A stretch of DNA of 64,000 bases, from the NCBI RefSeq assembly GCF_034093315.1, contig NZ_CP139300.1, positions 1,612,001 through 1,676,000 on the forward strand. Reading direction: 5' to 3'. Under the pieces are notes generated by a model. That model ran no database searches. It saw nothing but the letters and a program-made list of their open reading frames with translations, and had not been told where the DNA came from. Below are positions 36,859 to 46,387 of the stretch, one piece after another (within the stretch, counting starts at the first letter, position 1; every line of letters begins with the position of its first letter). The translations under genes were made by a program, and so were the position numbers. This stretch comes from Prochlorococcus sp. MIT 1314 (GTDB lineage: Bacteria; Cyanobacteriota; Cyanobacteriia; PCC-6307; Cyanobiaceae).

Positions 36859-37395
36859 CTATATTTTATAAAAGAGAATAAAATCAAATTCCTTTTTATT
36901 ATCGTCGATAATAAATTCTGATTCAAGACCCTTTACGAAAAACCTATTTAATCTTTCTTGTTTCTCTATCCATTTTTCTAGAGGAACAGCATTTAATTCA
37001 AAACGCATTCTGAGACCATTCTTCTCTTCCTTTGTGATTTCTTCTATTTCTTTGAGCTGAGGAGGATTATCCTCGTCCCACAAATTTAAAGCTTCTAATG
37101 AAGATTCAAGATGGGCTTTTATCCCATACCTCCATCTTGTGACATCTTTCACAAGCGCTGTTAATTCTTTTGGCCTTTTGAATCTATTTGTCGCAAAATT
37201 TGTCTTGTCTAATAATTCTGCAGGGGGTATTTCTGATGTCTTTAAACCTAAGCCAATTAGAAAAATAGGTACTCCATAAAAAAAAGTAGGTACACTTAAG
37301 TTTACTGAGTCTGTAAAATAAGCAGTCATTCCAACAAAAGCTAAGATACCTCCAGTGGTAACGATTAAGTTTCCAGGTGATAAGTATTTCTTCAT
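36859..37395 (-). CDS. DUF2854 family membrane protein
   Basis: The 178-residue protein has two hydrophobic segments at the N-terminus (ILAFVGMTAYFTD and PTFFYGVPIFLIGLGLK) and a soluble C-terminal domain with VTRWRYGIKAHLESSLEALNLW (in part RYGIKAHLESSLEALNLWDE). This matches DUF2854 as I recall it, a family of cyanobacteria and chloroplasts of unknown function. It is on the minus strand 57 bases before argB and diverges from a small gene at 37438. Confidence 0.75.
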   Translation of the reverse strand: MKKYLSPGNLIVTTGGILAFVGMTAYFTDSVNLSVPTFFYGVPIFLIGLGLKTSEIPPAELLDKTNFATNRFKRPKELTALVKDVTRWRYGIKAHLESSLEALNLWDEDNPPQLKEIEEITKEEKNGLRMRFELNAVPLEKWIEKQERLNRFFVKGLESEFIIDDNKKEFDFILFYKI

Positions 37396-37437
37396 TTTGA
37401 TCTAGTAGAATGATTTTTAAATGTGCTAATAAGCATT

Positions 37438-37620
37438 ATGCAAGATTCTGATAGTTCAAATCAAGGCGATTTAATTCTAAAACTAGATCAAGACAGAGCA
37501 TGGCTCTTGGAGAATCTTGACAAGGGTAAATGGCCAGAGATTAGAAGCGAACTTGCTGCTCTAGAAAGAAAAATAAGCAAACTAATTATAAGTGTTCAGG
37601 GAAATAATGTTGATATTTGA
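37438..37620 (+). CDS. small acidic hypothetical protein
   Basis: From the ATG at 37438 this gives 60 residues with a helix-prone centre (LDQDRAWLLENLDKGKWPEI) and no signal or membrane segment. A GTG at 37423 would add five residues. It is squeezed between the divergent DUF2854 gene and the convergent SSB-like gene, with 1 base between stops. I recognise no family, but the codon pattern looks like its neighbours. Confidence 0.55.
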   Translation: MQDSDSSNQGDLILKLDQDRAWLLENLDKGKWPEIRSELAALERKISKLIISVQGNNVDI

Positions 37621-37621
37621 T

Positions 37622-38047
37622 TTAAAAAGGTATTTCGTCCACTTCAGGTACTAAAGGTGAGCTATCCCAATTAGAATTTTTGTTATTTTCTTTTTTATCA
37701 ATTGATCCATTATTTTCTTTTTGATTGGGCTTGATAGTCTCCACTGGAGTTATTTGATGTATTTTGGAGGCTGTAAGTTCTGGTTGCTTTTCTTTAGTTC
37801 CATCTTTTCTAGTGACTGAATTCATTTTAAGACGACCCTCAATGACAATGTTTTGTCCCTCCTTTAGTTCGTCTATCATTTCTTGGGCAATATTGCCCCA
37901 ACCTAAAATCTTTAGCTCTCTGGTTGGATCTTCACTACGTAATCCTTTAAAATTAACAATCATTTCTGCAATTGGAGTTTGGTTTTCTTTTGTATACCTC
38001 ATTTTGGGAGCGCTATTAATTACCGCTTGAATTAAACAATGATTCAT
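37622..38047 (-). CDS. single-stranded DNA-binding protein, cyanobacterial second type
   Basis: The 141-residue protein has an OB-fold pattern (MRYTKENQTPIAEMIVNF, LKILGWGNIAQEM, GQNIVIEGRLKM) and an SSB-style acidic C-terminal tip VDEIPF after a disordered Asn/Lys-rich linker. The N-terminal MNHCLIQAVINSAP and TPIAEM resemble the second SSB type of cyanobacteria rather than the canonical ssb, which is probably elsewhere. cobK diverges 28 bases away. Confidence 0.83.
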   Translation of the reverse strand: MNHCLIQAVINSAPKMRYTKENQTPIAEMIVNFKGLRSEDPTRELKILGWGNIAQEMIDELKEGQNIVIEGRLKMNSVTRKDGTKEKQPELTASKIHQITPVETIKPNQKENNGSIDKKENNKNSNWDSSPLVPEVDEIPF

Positions 38048-38075
38048 TAACTTCTATTTAATTAAAGACATACTG

Positions 38076-38873
38076 ATGCAAAATCAAGAAAATTGCTATG
38101 AAAATGTTTGGATCCTATCAGGAACTTCTGATGGACCTGTAATAGTAAAAAGGCTTGTTGAACTTGACTATTCAGTTTTTGCAAGTGTTTTAACTTTTAG
38201 AGCAGGTAAAGCTTATATTGAAAATCCAAAGTTACATATCATTACAGGTAAATTAAATAATAAAAAAGAAATAATTGATTTCATAAAAAAAAATAGAATA
38301 AAATTTGTCATAGATGCTACTCATCCCTTTGCTCTAATAATTTCTCAAAATCTTAATAATGCCTGTAAGGAAATTAATACACCTCTTTTAGTATTTGAGA
38401 GGAAATCTTTAATGAATAAAGCAAAAAATTTCAATTACATTGATAACTTAAAGGACATAAATAAAGGAGATCTAGAAAATAAGAACATTCTTCTTGCAAT
38501 AGGATCAAGATTTCTCGACGACACTGCTTATTACTATATGAATTGTAAAGCAAACGTTTTTACAAGAGTGCTTCCAACTTATGAAAGTATAACTAAAGCG
38601 TTTGGATCATGTATAAAAAATTCAAATATAGCGATACTGGAACCGAGTAAAAATGAGGAAGGTATTTTAGAAAAAAAACTTTGTGATTTTTGGGAGATAG
38701 ACTATGTACTATGCAGGGATTCTGGAAGTTATGCTCAGAAAAACTGGGAAAGAATTATTTCTGGAAGTAAGATGAAGTTGTTTTTGGTTAAAAGGCCAAA
38801 ATTAAAAAATGATTATTCTTATTCTTTCTATCAGTACGAGAATTTGATAGATCACATAATTAGTAAATATTGA
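38076..38873 (+). CDS. cobK: precorrin-6A reductase
   Basis: CobK reduces precorrin-6A with NADPH in cobalamin synthesis. The 265-residue protein begins WILSGTSDGPVIVKRL and has the signature DATHPFALIISQNLNNAC (in part VIDATHPFALII), with a later LAIGSRFLD and VLCRDSG. cobM and cobO are also in the window but far away. The next gene, cutA, starts 13 bases after its stop. Confidence 0.9.
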   Translation: MQNQENCYENVWILSGTSDGPVIVKRLVELDYSVFASVLTFRAGKAYIENPKLHIITGKLNNKKEIIDFIKKNRIKFVIDATHPFALIISQNLNNACKEINTPLLVFERKSLMNKAKNFNYIDNLKDINKGDLENKNILLAIGSRFLDDTAYYYMNCKANVFTRVLPTYESITKAFGSCIKNSNIAILEPSKNEEGILEKKLCDFWEIDYVLCRDSGSYAQKNWERIISGSKMKLFLVKRPKLKNDYSYSFYQYENLIDHIISKY

Positions 38874-38886
38874 AGCTTAATTGATT

Positions 38887-39192
38887 ATGGAAGTATTAAT
38901 ATTGATCACAACTGAATCAAGTAAAAGAAATGCTTGGCGACTGGCTAGGTTACTCATAAAAAATAAACTTGCAGTTTGTGTTTCTATGAAGCAAATTTTT
39001 TCAATTTATGAGTGGGATGATGATATTGAAGAAACTAAAGAGTTTGAGATCACAATAAAAAGTAAACCGGAATTTAAAGATGATTTAATTGATTTCTTAC
39101 ATAAAAATTCTACATATGATACTCCCCAAATTATCTACAAAAAATACCATGCTGAGATGAAATATTATGATTGGTTGAATAAAACTATTTGA
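38887..39192 (+). CDS. cutA: CutA1 divalent-ion tolerance protein
   Basis: The 101-residue protein matches CutA1: LILITTESSKRNAWRLARLLIKNKLAVCV in part (LARLLIKNKLAVCVSMKQIF), the YEWDDDIEETKEFEITIKS strand and a C-terminal YDTPQIIYKKYHAEMKYYDWL (in part TPQIIYKKYHAEMKYYDWL). CutA1 forms a trimer with a ferredoxin-like fold; metal tolerance is its traditional but uncertain role. I use the ATG at 38887; a TTG at 38881 is two codons upstream. It is probably co-transcribed with cobK. Confidence 0.9.
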   Translation: MEVLILITTESSKRNAWRLARLLIKNKLAVCVSMKQIFSIYEWDDDIEETKEFEITIKSKPEFKDDLIDFLHKNSTYDTPQIIYKKYHAEMKYYDWLNKTI

Positions 39193-39198
39193 TTAAAA

Positions 39199-40203
39199 TT
39201 ATTTTATTAACTTTTTAAGATCAATATTGGATCTGGATCCTAATTGAGTAATGATTTGCCCAGCACAAATTGAACCTATCTCTCCGCATTTTTTGAGGGA
39301 ATAATTATTTATTAATCCATGAATAAATCCTCCAGCATAAATATCTCCCGCTCCTGTAGTATCAATAACCTTCCCTTTCTTCATTGACTTAATTTCTTCG
39401 ACATTATTTTTGTTAATTATTAGAGAACCATTACTACCTTGAGTTATTACGACTAATTCACATAAGGAAGAGATCTCTACCTTACAGTTATCTAATTTAT
39501 CCTTCTTAAACAGGCTTAACACCTCTGACTCATTACAAAAAACTATATCTATATAGTTATCAATTAATTCCAAGAAACTCTCTCGATGTCTATCTACACA
39601 AAATGAATCAGATAATGAAAGGATTATTTTTGTATTAGAAAGTTTTGCAATTTGAGCAGCTTTAAGAAAAGCATTTTTAGCTAATTCGCTGTCCCATAGA
39701 TAACCTTCTAAATACAAATATTTACTTTCCTTAAGTACATTGAAGTCAATGTCTTTTGGTTCAAACTCTATAGATGCTCCAAGGTATGTGCACATAGTTC
39801 TTTGAGCATCAGGTGTAATAAAAATAATTGAATGAGCTGTTGCAGCTCCTTCATTAATTGGCTGAGTATTAAATATAGTTTTGCTTTTTTTTATATCAGA
39901 AGAAAAGAAATTTCCAAATTCATCGTTTTTCACCCTTCCAATAAATTGCACCTTATTTCCTAATTCTGCTAAACATACAACGGTATTTGCTGAGGATCCA
40001 CCTGATATTTGTTTGATTACTTCGCAATCCTTTAACAAACTCTGAGATTGATGAGAATTAATGAGATTCATTGATCCTTTCTTTAAATTATTTACCTCAA
40101 GAAAACGATCTTCAATATTGACTATGATATCTACTATTGCGTTACCTAGACCAATGAGATCTACTACTTTATTTTGTTCAAAATGTCTAAAGGATTCCCT
40201 CAT
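39199..40203 (-). CDS. PfkB-family kinase, adenosine kinase-like
   Basis: The 334-residue ribokinase-family protein has VDLIGLGNAIVDIIV, the dinucleotide-like GGSSANTVVCLAELG, FIGRVKNDEFGNFF, EGYLWDS and the C-terminal catalytic signature DTTGAGDIYAGGFIHGL. The overall order resembles adenosine kinases rather than ribokinase or fructokinase. It lies directly before purA on the minus strand (13 bases), a purine context that supports adenosine salvage, though the substrate is inferred. Its stop is 6 bases from the cutA stop. Confidence 0.85.
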   Translation of the reverse strand: MRESFRHFEQNKVVDLIGLGNAIVDIIVNIEDRFLEVNNLKKGSMNLINSHQSQSLLKDCEVIKQISGGSSANTVVCLAELGNKVQFIGRVKNDEFGNFFSSDIKKSKTIFNTQPINEGAATAHSIIFITPDAQRTMCTYLGASIEFEPKDIDFNVLKESKYLYLEGYLWDSELAKNAFLKAAQIAKLSNTKIILSLSDSFCVDRHRESFLELIDNYIDIVFCNESEVLSLFKKDKLDNCKVEISSLCELVVITQGSNGSLIINKNNVEEIKSMKKGKVIDTTGAGDIYAGGFIHGLINNYSLKKCGEIGSICAGQIITQLGSRSNIDLKKLIK

Positions 40204-40216
40204 TTTGTTAGGTCAA

Positions 40217-41599
<1,383 letters not shown>

Positions 41600-41608
41600 T
41601 GAATTGTA

Positions 41609-42046
41609 TCAACTCTCTCTGAGAACCATTTTTTCGGCAAGAGAAAATTCTTTGGTTAAACGCTCTTTTAGTTTATCTGGTAGAGGTCTACTTGCAAAGT
41701 TTTTGTAATGACCTGCCATAGCATTTAATGCTGTTTGCATGGTTGTAAATGATTGAGTTTTGTTCACCATTCCTCTATTTCTATATCTAGAAATATAGTC
41801 AGTTATAAGTGTAAGAGCTTCACTTCTTACCTCATCTTTATTAGGCGAATCTTTTGCGGTGTCAACAGCTGTCTGTAATGTTTTAACAACTGAAATTGTA
41901 TCTTTTGTATAGTCACCTGTCATAGAGGTTTTTGCAGCTATGGAAGGGGAATTAAATAATGTAAAAACAACAATCAAGGAAAGTGAAAAAGAGATAGCTT
42001 TGATGAGATTTTTAAAAATTAATTCTGATGTCCATTTCAATAACAT
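41609..42046 (-). CDS. psb27: photosystem II assembly lipoprotein-like Psb27
   Basis: Psb27 binds CP43-side intermediates during photosystem II assembly and repair. The 145-residue protein has a hydrophobic N-terminal signal (FSLSLIVVFTLFNSPSIAA), then the four-helix domain with MTGDYTKDTISVVKTLQTAV, a central SEALTLITDYISRYR and a late PLPDKLKERLTKEFSLAEK. No Cys follows the signal, so, unlike the lipoprotein form of freshwater cyanobacteria, lipid attachment is not evident. It lies 23 bases after proS on the minus strand. Confidence 0.93.
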   Translation of the reverse strand: MLLKWTSELIFKNLIKAISFSLSLIVVFTLFNSPSIAAKTSMTGDYTKDTISVVKTLQTAVDTAKDSPNKDEVRSEALTLITDYISRYRNRGMVNKTQSFTTMQTALNAMAGHYKNFASRPLPDKLKERLTKEFSLAEKMVLRES

Positions 42047-42069
42047 AACCTAGCTCCCAAAAATTAACT

Positions 42070-43872
42070 TTAAGATTTTTTATTGTACATTATTTCTGAT
42101 TCGGAAATAAATGTTTTCAACAATTTATCGACATTAATTTTTAATTTAGTATTATTTCTCCTGCATATGAGCTCTACTTCTTTGTTAATAGAATCTCTAC
42201 CTATAATTATCTGAAAAGGAATTCCAATTAATTCTGCATCTTTAAACTTTACACCCGCTCTATCCTCCCTATCATCAAGAAGTACGTCGATTTTATTAAT
42301 TATAAAATTGTTATATATTTGCTCAGTAAGTTCTTTTTGAATCTGATCCTTTGAATTTGTTGGAATAATAATAACTTCAAAAGGAGAAATCTGGATTGGC
42401 CAACAAATTCCCTTTTGATCATGATTCTGTTCAATAGCAGCTTGGGCTATTCTTGTTACCCCAATTCCATAACAACCCATCCATAAATTTTTCAACTGAC
42501 CATCTTTATCAGAAAACTTAGCATTTAATTTTTCACTATATTTTTGACCTAGTTGGAAAATATGTCCAATTTCTATACCTTTTTTTTCTTTAAGTTTCTC
42601 ATTACTATCATTATTTATTTTATCTCCTTTTTTAGCATTTCTGATGTCTTCAATTAAATAATCTTTTGAAGCAAAAGAAAATTCCTGAAAAACCCTGTGG
42701 AAATTAACTTTATTCCCACCACTTATAAACTTTGAGAGATTACTTGCAGAATGATCAATTATTCTAGTCCATTTTTTATTCCAATTAGAACTCTCTTGAA
42801 TAGTTTTATTATCTAAGTCTGGCCCGATAAAACCTAAAGGTAAATCAACTAGGTTTTTTTCGATTATGTTTTTGTCTTCAATTTTTTTCAGATTAAGGAG
42901 GTTGGAACTATGCAGTTTATTTATTAAGTTAAAAAGCTTTACTTCATTAATATGTTGATCGCCTCTTATGCATGCAAGAATTGGAACCTCGACTTTACTT
43001 TCGAACTTTGCAAGGAAAACCACTACTTTAATAATCTGACTAGGGTCTAAATTATTATTCTTACAAACTTCAAGGATTGTTTTTTGTTGAGGTGTTTCTA
43101 TCCACCCGGAAACATTATCTCTTATGGGTATAGGTTGAGAGGGTATAGAAACAGCTTTTTCAATATTTGCAGCGTAAGAACCGCTTTGAGTAAACAATAT
43201 GGAATCTTCCCCAGCATCTGCAGTGACCATAAATTCTTTGGATGAAGCACCTCCAATAGCTCCACTATCTGCTTCAACCCCTACTGTCTGTAGTCCACAC
43301 GATTTAAAAATTTTTTCATAAGCATTATCCATCTTTTCATAAAATGAGGCTAAATCGTTCTCTGAAGAATGGAACGAATAACCATCTTTCATTATAAATT
43401 CTCTGCTTCTCATTAATCCGAACCTTGGCCTTATTTCATCTCTAAATTTTGTCTGAATTTGGTAAAAACATTGAGGTAATTGCTTATAGGAGCTAATGAT
43501 TTCTGATGCAAGACTTGTGATAACTTCTTCGTGAGTTGGAGCTAAACCAAATTCTTTACCTTGTCTATCTTTGAGATTAAACATTATTCCTTCTCCTACA
43601 GTATATCCTTCCCACCTTTCACTTTTTTTCCATAAATCTGCTGGATGAAGTTGGGGTAAGAGTAATTTACTACAACCAATACAATTAAGTTCCTTCTCTA
43701 TTATTGAGGATATCTTTTCAATAACTCTAAGCATTATTGGCATGTATGCATAAATGCCACTGTTAACTCTGCGAATGTAACCAGCTTTTAAAAGTAATTG
43801 ATGTGAAATGATCTCAGCTTCAGAAGGTGTGTCACGAAGTGTCCCCAGAGGAAATGAGGTAGTCACGCGCAT
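42070..43872 (-). CDS. proS: prolyl-tRNA synthetase
   Basis: The 600-residue class II synthetase is of the bacterial type with an editing insertion. It has the N-terminal SHQLLLKAGYIRRVNSGIYAYMP in part (LLLKAGYIRRVNSGIYAYMP), motif 2 FRDEIRPRFGLMRSREFIMKD in part (DEIRPRFGLMRSREFIMKDG), the INS domain with EVCKNNNLDPSQIIKVV, and motif 3 LWMGCYGIGVTR. A C-terminal anticodon-binding domain follows (VLLDDREDRAGVKFKDAELIG in part). ATG at 43872 is used. It is divergent from the HTH gene and upstream of psb27. Confidence 0.97.
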   Translation of the reverse strand: MRVTTSFPLGTLRDTPSEAEIISHQLLLKAGYIRRVNSGIYAYMPIMLRVIEKISSIIEKELNCIGCSKLLLPQLHPADLWKKSERWEGYTVGEGIMFNLKDRQGKEFGLAPTHEEVITSLASEIISSYKQLPQCFYQIQTKFRDEIRPRFGLMRSREFIMKDGYSFHSSENDLASFYEKMDNAYEKIFKSCGLQTVGVEADSGAIGGASSKEFMVTADAGEDSILFTQSGSYAANIEKAVSIPSQPIPIRDNVSGWIETPQQKTILEVCKNNNLDPSQIIKVVVFLAKFESKVEVPILACIRGDQHINEVKLFNLINKLHSSNLLNLKKIEDKNIIEKNLVDLPLGFIGPDLDNKTIQESSNWNKKWTRIIDHSASNLSKFISGGNKVNFHRVFQEFSFASKDYLIEDIRNAKKGDKINNDSNEKLKEKKGIEIGHIFQLGQKYSEKLNAKFSDKDGQLKNLWMGCYGIGVTRIAQAAIEQNHDQKGICWPIQISPFEVIIIPTNSKDQIQKELTEQIYNNFIINKIDVLLDDREDRAGVKFKDAELIGIPFQIIIGRDSINKEVELICRRNNTKLKINVDKLLKTFISESEIMYNKKS

Positions 43873-44045
43873 ACAAAAAATACTTAATAATTACTAATTT
43901 TATCAATTAAGATGAAAAAAAAATCAAAAGTGTCTTGAGTCCCTCAACGCAACTAGTATAGATATATTCTTTCTGCTAATTTCTTCAGTAATGAAGTTTA
44001 AACTTTTCACAAAGTTCAATCTTTCTAAAACATTTTCTTAAGGTT

Positions 44046-44414
44046 ATGGAAAATATAGATTCCAATATTTCTAGCGAAGAGGAATTGGTAGGTATTGATG
44101 AAGTTCAGAAATTTCTGAATCGATCAAGAGCTTCTGTTTATAGGTATACAAATACTGATTTAAGAAATCTAAACCCTAGCTTTAATCCAAGAAAATTAAA
44201 CCCGGAATTTAGAACTGATCAAAAAGATCCCTTAAAATTCCATCCTAATGAAGTAGCAAGATTTGCAAAAGATATTTTAAGAATCAAGGAGGTTACTGTA
44301 GAAGTATTTAATACACCTTCCTCAGCCGCTCAAAACATACTGTTACAAGTATTAGACGAATTAAAATCAATTAGGTCTTTACTAGAAAAGAATAATTTAA
44401 AAGATACTAAATAA
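44046..44414 (+). CDS. small HTH/excisionase-like protein, function unknown
   Basis: The 122-residue protein has a short MerR/excisionase-like HTH near its start (LVGIDEVQKFLNRSRASVYRY) and a later VARFAKDILRIKEVTVEVF. The C-terminal third is probably a helix (NILLQVLDELKSIRSLLEKN). It may be a DNA-binding regulator. It diverges from proS across 173 AT-rich bases. I recall similar unstudied genes in marine picocyanobacteria. Confidence 0.62.
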   Translation: MENIDSNISSEEELVGIDEVQKFLNRSRASVYRYTNTDLRNLNPSFNPRKLNPEFRTDQKDPLKFHPNEVARFAKDILRIKEVTVEVFNTPSSAAQNILLQVLDELKSIRSLLEKNNLKDTK

Positions 44415-44491
44415 TGTTTTGATTTATTGACATTTAGAATGTAGGATAATGATGTTCAGTTATCTCCTTTACATTTACCAAGTAATAGTTC

Positions 44492-44746
44492 TTGAGTTAT
44501 ACGAAACCAAAGCACTTAAATAAAAGTAAACTAAGCGATGAATCTTCTCTTAGTTCTGCTTTAAGTGATTTTGATAGAGATGATGATGACCCCTTAAGTA
44601 TAAGGAGTTTATCAATGACATCTTTAGGTATTATTTTTGCCTTTCTGACATTTATATTACCTTCAATCAGCATTTTAATTGGAAGACCTTTTTCTCAAGG
44701 AAATGAGGTAATTATTAATCACGATCTTAAAAAAGATGGATATTAG
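44492..44746 (+). CDS. small single-span membrane protein upstream of ppa
   Basis: The 84-residue protein has an acidic N-terminal half (LSDFDRDDDDPLSIRSLSM) and one hydrophobic helix (SLGIIFAFLTFILPSISILIG), then a short tail. The start is a TTG at 44492. Its last 11 bases overlap the pyrophosphatase-like gene, so the two are probably translated together. I know no family; function is unknown. Confidence 0.68.
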   Translation: MSYTKPKHLNKSKLSDESSLSSALSDFDRDDDDPLSIRSLSMTSLGIIFAFLTFILPSISILIGRPFSQGNEVIINHDLKKDGY

Positions 44747-45290
44747 TTCGATACCTCCATCTCCAATGAAGGGAATAGTAAATATAGTTGTTGAAATACC
44801 TGCAGGTAGTAGGAATAAATATGAATATTGTTCTGAAGCAGGAATAATGGCATTAGATAGAGTATTGCATTCTTCAGTAAGGTACCCTTTTGATTATGGT
44901 TTCATTCCAAATACTCTTGCGGATGATGGCGCTCCACTTGATGCGATGGTGATAATGGATGAACCTACTTTTGCTGGTTGTCTAATAAAAGCTAGACCTA
45001 TTGGAGTTTTGGACATGCATGACTGTGGTGCTTATGACGGAAAACTTTTATGTGTTCCAATGGCAAATCCTAGACAGGCAAATATAGTAAGTATTAATCA
45101 AATAGCTCCCAATCAGTTGGAGGATGTTGCTGAATTTTTTAGAACTAGTAAAGGACTTGATGGAAGAACAGTTCAAATTGATGGTTGGAGGGATTTTGAT
45201 GTAGTTGAAAATTTATTGAAAAATTGTACACCCCTAAAAAAGAAACACTTTAAAGTGCTTAAGAAATCAACACTTGGTAAAGTAAATTGA
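44736..45290 (+). CDS. ppa1: inorganic pyrophosphatase-like protein with altered active site
   Basis: This 184-residue protein has the family I fold: VEIPAGSRNKYEY, ALDRVLHSSVRYPFDYGFIPN, HDCGAYDGKLLCVP. Two catalytic residues are changed. The triple-Asp motif reads DGAPLD, so the central Asp (Asp67 in E. coli) is Ala66, and the late Tyr-Lys pair reads SK (Ser138-Lys139 for Tyr141-Lys142). Other ligands are kept (Glu20, Lys28, Glu30, Arg42, Asp64, Asp69, Asp96, Asp101, Lys103). It is probably inactive or much weakened, and may have a binding or regulatory role. It overlaps the upstream membrane gene and the downstream ArsC-like gene (TTGA). Confidence 0.9.
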   Translation: MDISSIPPSPMKGIVNIVVEIPAGSRNKYEYCSEAGIMALDRVLHSSVRYPFDYGFIPNTLADDGAPLDAMVIMDEPTFAGCLIKARPIGVLDMHDCGAYDGKLLCVPMANPRQANIVSINQIAPNQLEDVAEFFRTSKGLDGRTVQIDGWRDFDVVENLLKNCTPLKKKHFKVLKKSTLGKVN

Positions 45291-45643
45291 AAGAAATAAT
45301 TTTATATGGTTATTTAAAATGCTCTACTTGCCGAAAAGCGTCAAATTGGCTATCTAAAGAAGGTCTCGAATACCAATTAATCGATATTGTAAAAGAACCT
45401 CCATTATTTAAGTATTTAAATTTAGCTTTAGAACAATATTCAGGAGATAAAAAAAAGATTTTCAATACGAGAGGCAAAGCCTATAAATTAATTAATACTG
45501 ATATTTATTGTTTATCAAGGGACGAAACTATTCAACTTCTTTTAAGTGATGGCAAATTAATAAAAAGACCATTTTTGGTTTATGAAGAAAAAAAAGTAAT
45601 ATTAGGATTTAACGAAATTGAATATGCCAAACAATTTATCTAA
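45287..45643 (+). CDS. ArsC/Spx-family thioredoxin-fold protein
   Basis: The 118-residue protein has the N-terminal LYGYLKCSTCRKASNWL with the CSTC redox pair, then KKIFNTRGKAYK and KRPFLVYEEKKVILGF, the standard ArsC/Spx/MgsR layout. It is more similar in pattern to Spx/MgsR-type proteins than to arsenate reductases that need extra Cys, but arsenate reduction is possible. The start is TTG overlapping the ppa stop (TTGA). lepB starts 29 bases after. Confidence 0.86.
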   Translation: MKEIILYGYLKCSTCRKASNWLSKEGLEYQLIDIVKEPPLFKYLNLALEQYSGDKKKIFNTRGKAYKLINTDIYCLSRDETIQLLLSDGKLIKRPFLVYEEKKVILGFNEIEYAKQFI

Positions 45644-45672
45644 GGTTAAAAAATTAAGATTTTAATAAATTT

Positions 45673-46326
45673 ATGCCAAATTCTGTTAAAAATTTTTTAA
45701 AAGAATGGGGTCTACTAATTCTCTTGACTTTTTTTGTTTCTTCCTGTAGATCATTTTTTGCAGAACCGCGTTATATACCCTCAGGTTCTATGCTCCCAGA
45801 ATTACAAATAAACGACAGGTTGATCATTGAGAAATTCTCTCTGAGGAACTCTCTACCAAAAAGAGGAGATATTGTGGTTTTTAAATCTCCTTACTCATTT
45901 GATGAAAAACTAGTTTCATCGAGATCTAAGCCGTTACCAAAAAAAAGATATTGTTTTTTTATGAGTTTTCCCCCAATGTCTCTTATTCCTGGATTGAGGG
46001 ATCAAGCTTGCGATGCTTATATTAAGAGAGTAGTGGCACTCCCTGGAGAAATTGTGAGTGTAAATACTAAAGGAGAAGTAATTATAAATAATAAATTAAT
46101 TCCTGAACCTTATTTATCTTATAAGTGCTCATTATCCTTTTTAAATAATTGTGGTGCATTTGAAAATTTAAGGGTTCCAAAAGATCATTTTTTAGTTTTA
46201 GGGGATAACAGGTCAAATAGTTGGGATGGAAGATATTGGCCTGGAAGTAAATTTATGCATAAAAAGGAGATCATTGGAAGAGCTTATTTAAGATTTTGGC
46301 CTCTTAATAAGGTTGGCTTATTTTGA
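45673..46326 (+). CDS. lepB: signal peptidase I
   Basis: LepB cleaves signal peptides at the membrane. The 217-residue protein has one N-terminal helix (LLILLTFFVSS), then the catalytic Ser39 in YIPSGSMLPEL, Lys118 in YIKRVVALPGE, and the conserved GDNRSNSWDGRYWP. Length is short but complete. It is the last gene of a plus-strand run with the ArsC-like protein and pyrophosphatase. Confidence 0.95.
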   Translation: MPNSVKNFLKEWGLLILLTFFVSSCRSFFAEPRYIPSGSMLPELQINDRLIIEKFSLRNSLPKRGDIVVFKSPYSFDEKLVSSRSKPLPKKRYCFFMSFPPMSLIPGLRDQACDAYIKRVVALPGEIVSVNTKGEVIINNKLIPEPYLSYKCSLSFLNNCGAFENLRVPKDHFLVLGDNRSNSWDGRYWPGSKFMHKKEIIGRAYLRFWPLNKVGLF

Positions 46327-46387
46327 AAATAAAGACTTACTTCTGATTTTGACTAAACGAAAATATTTGCTTTAAAAAGCTTTTTAT

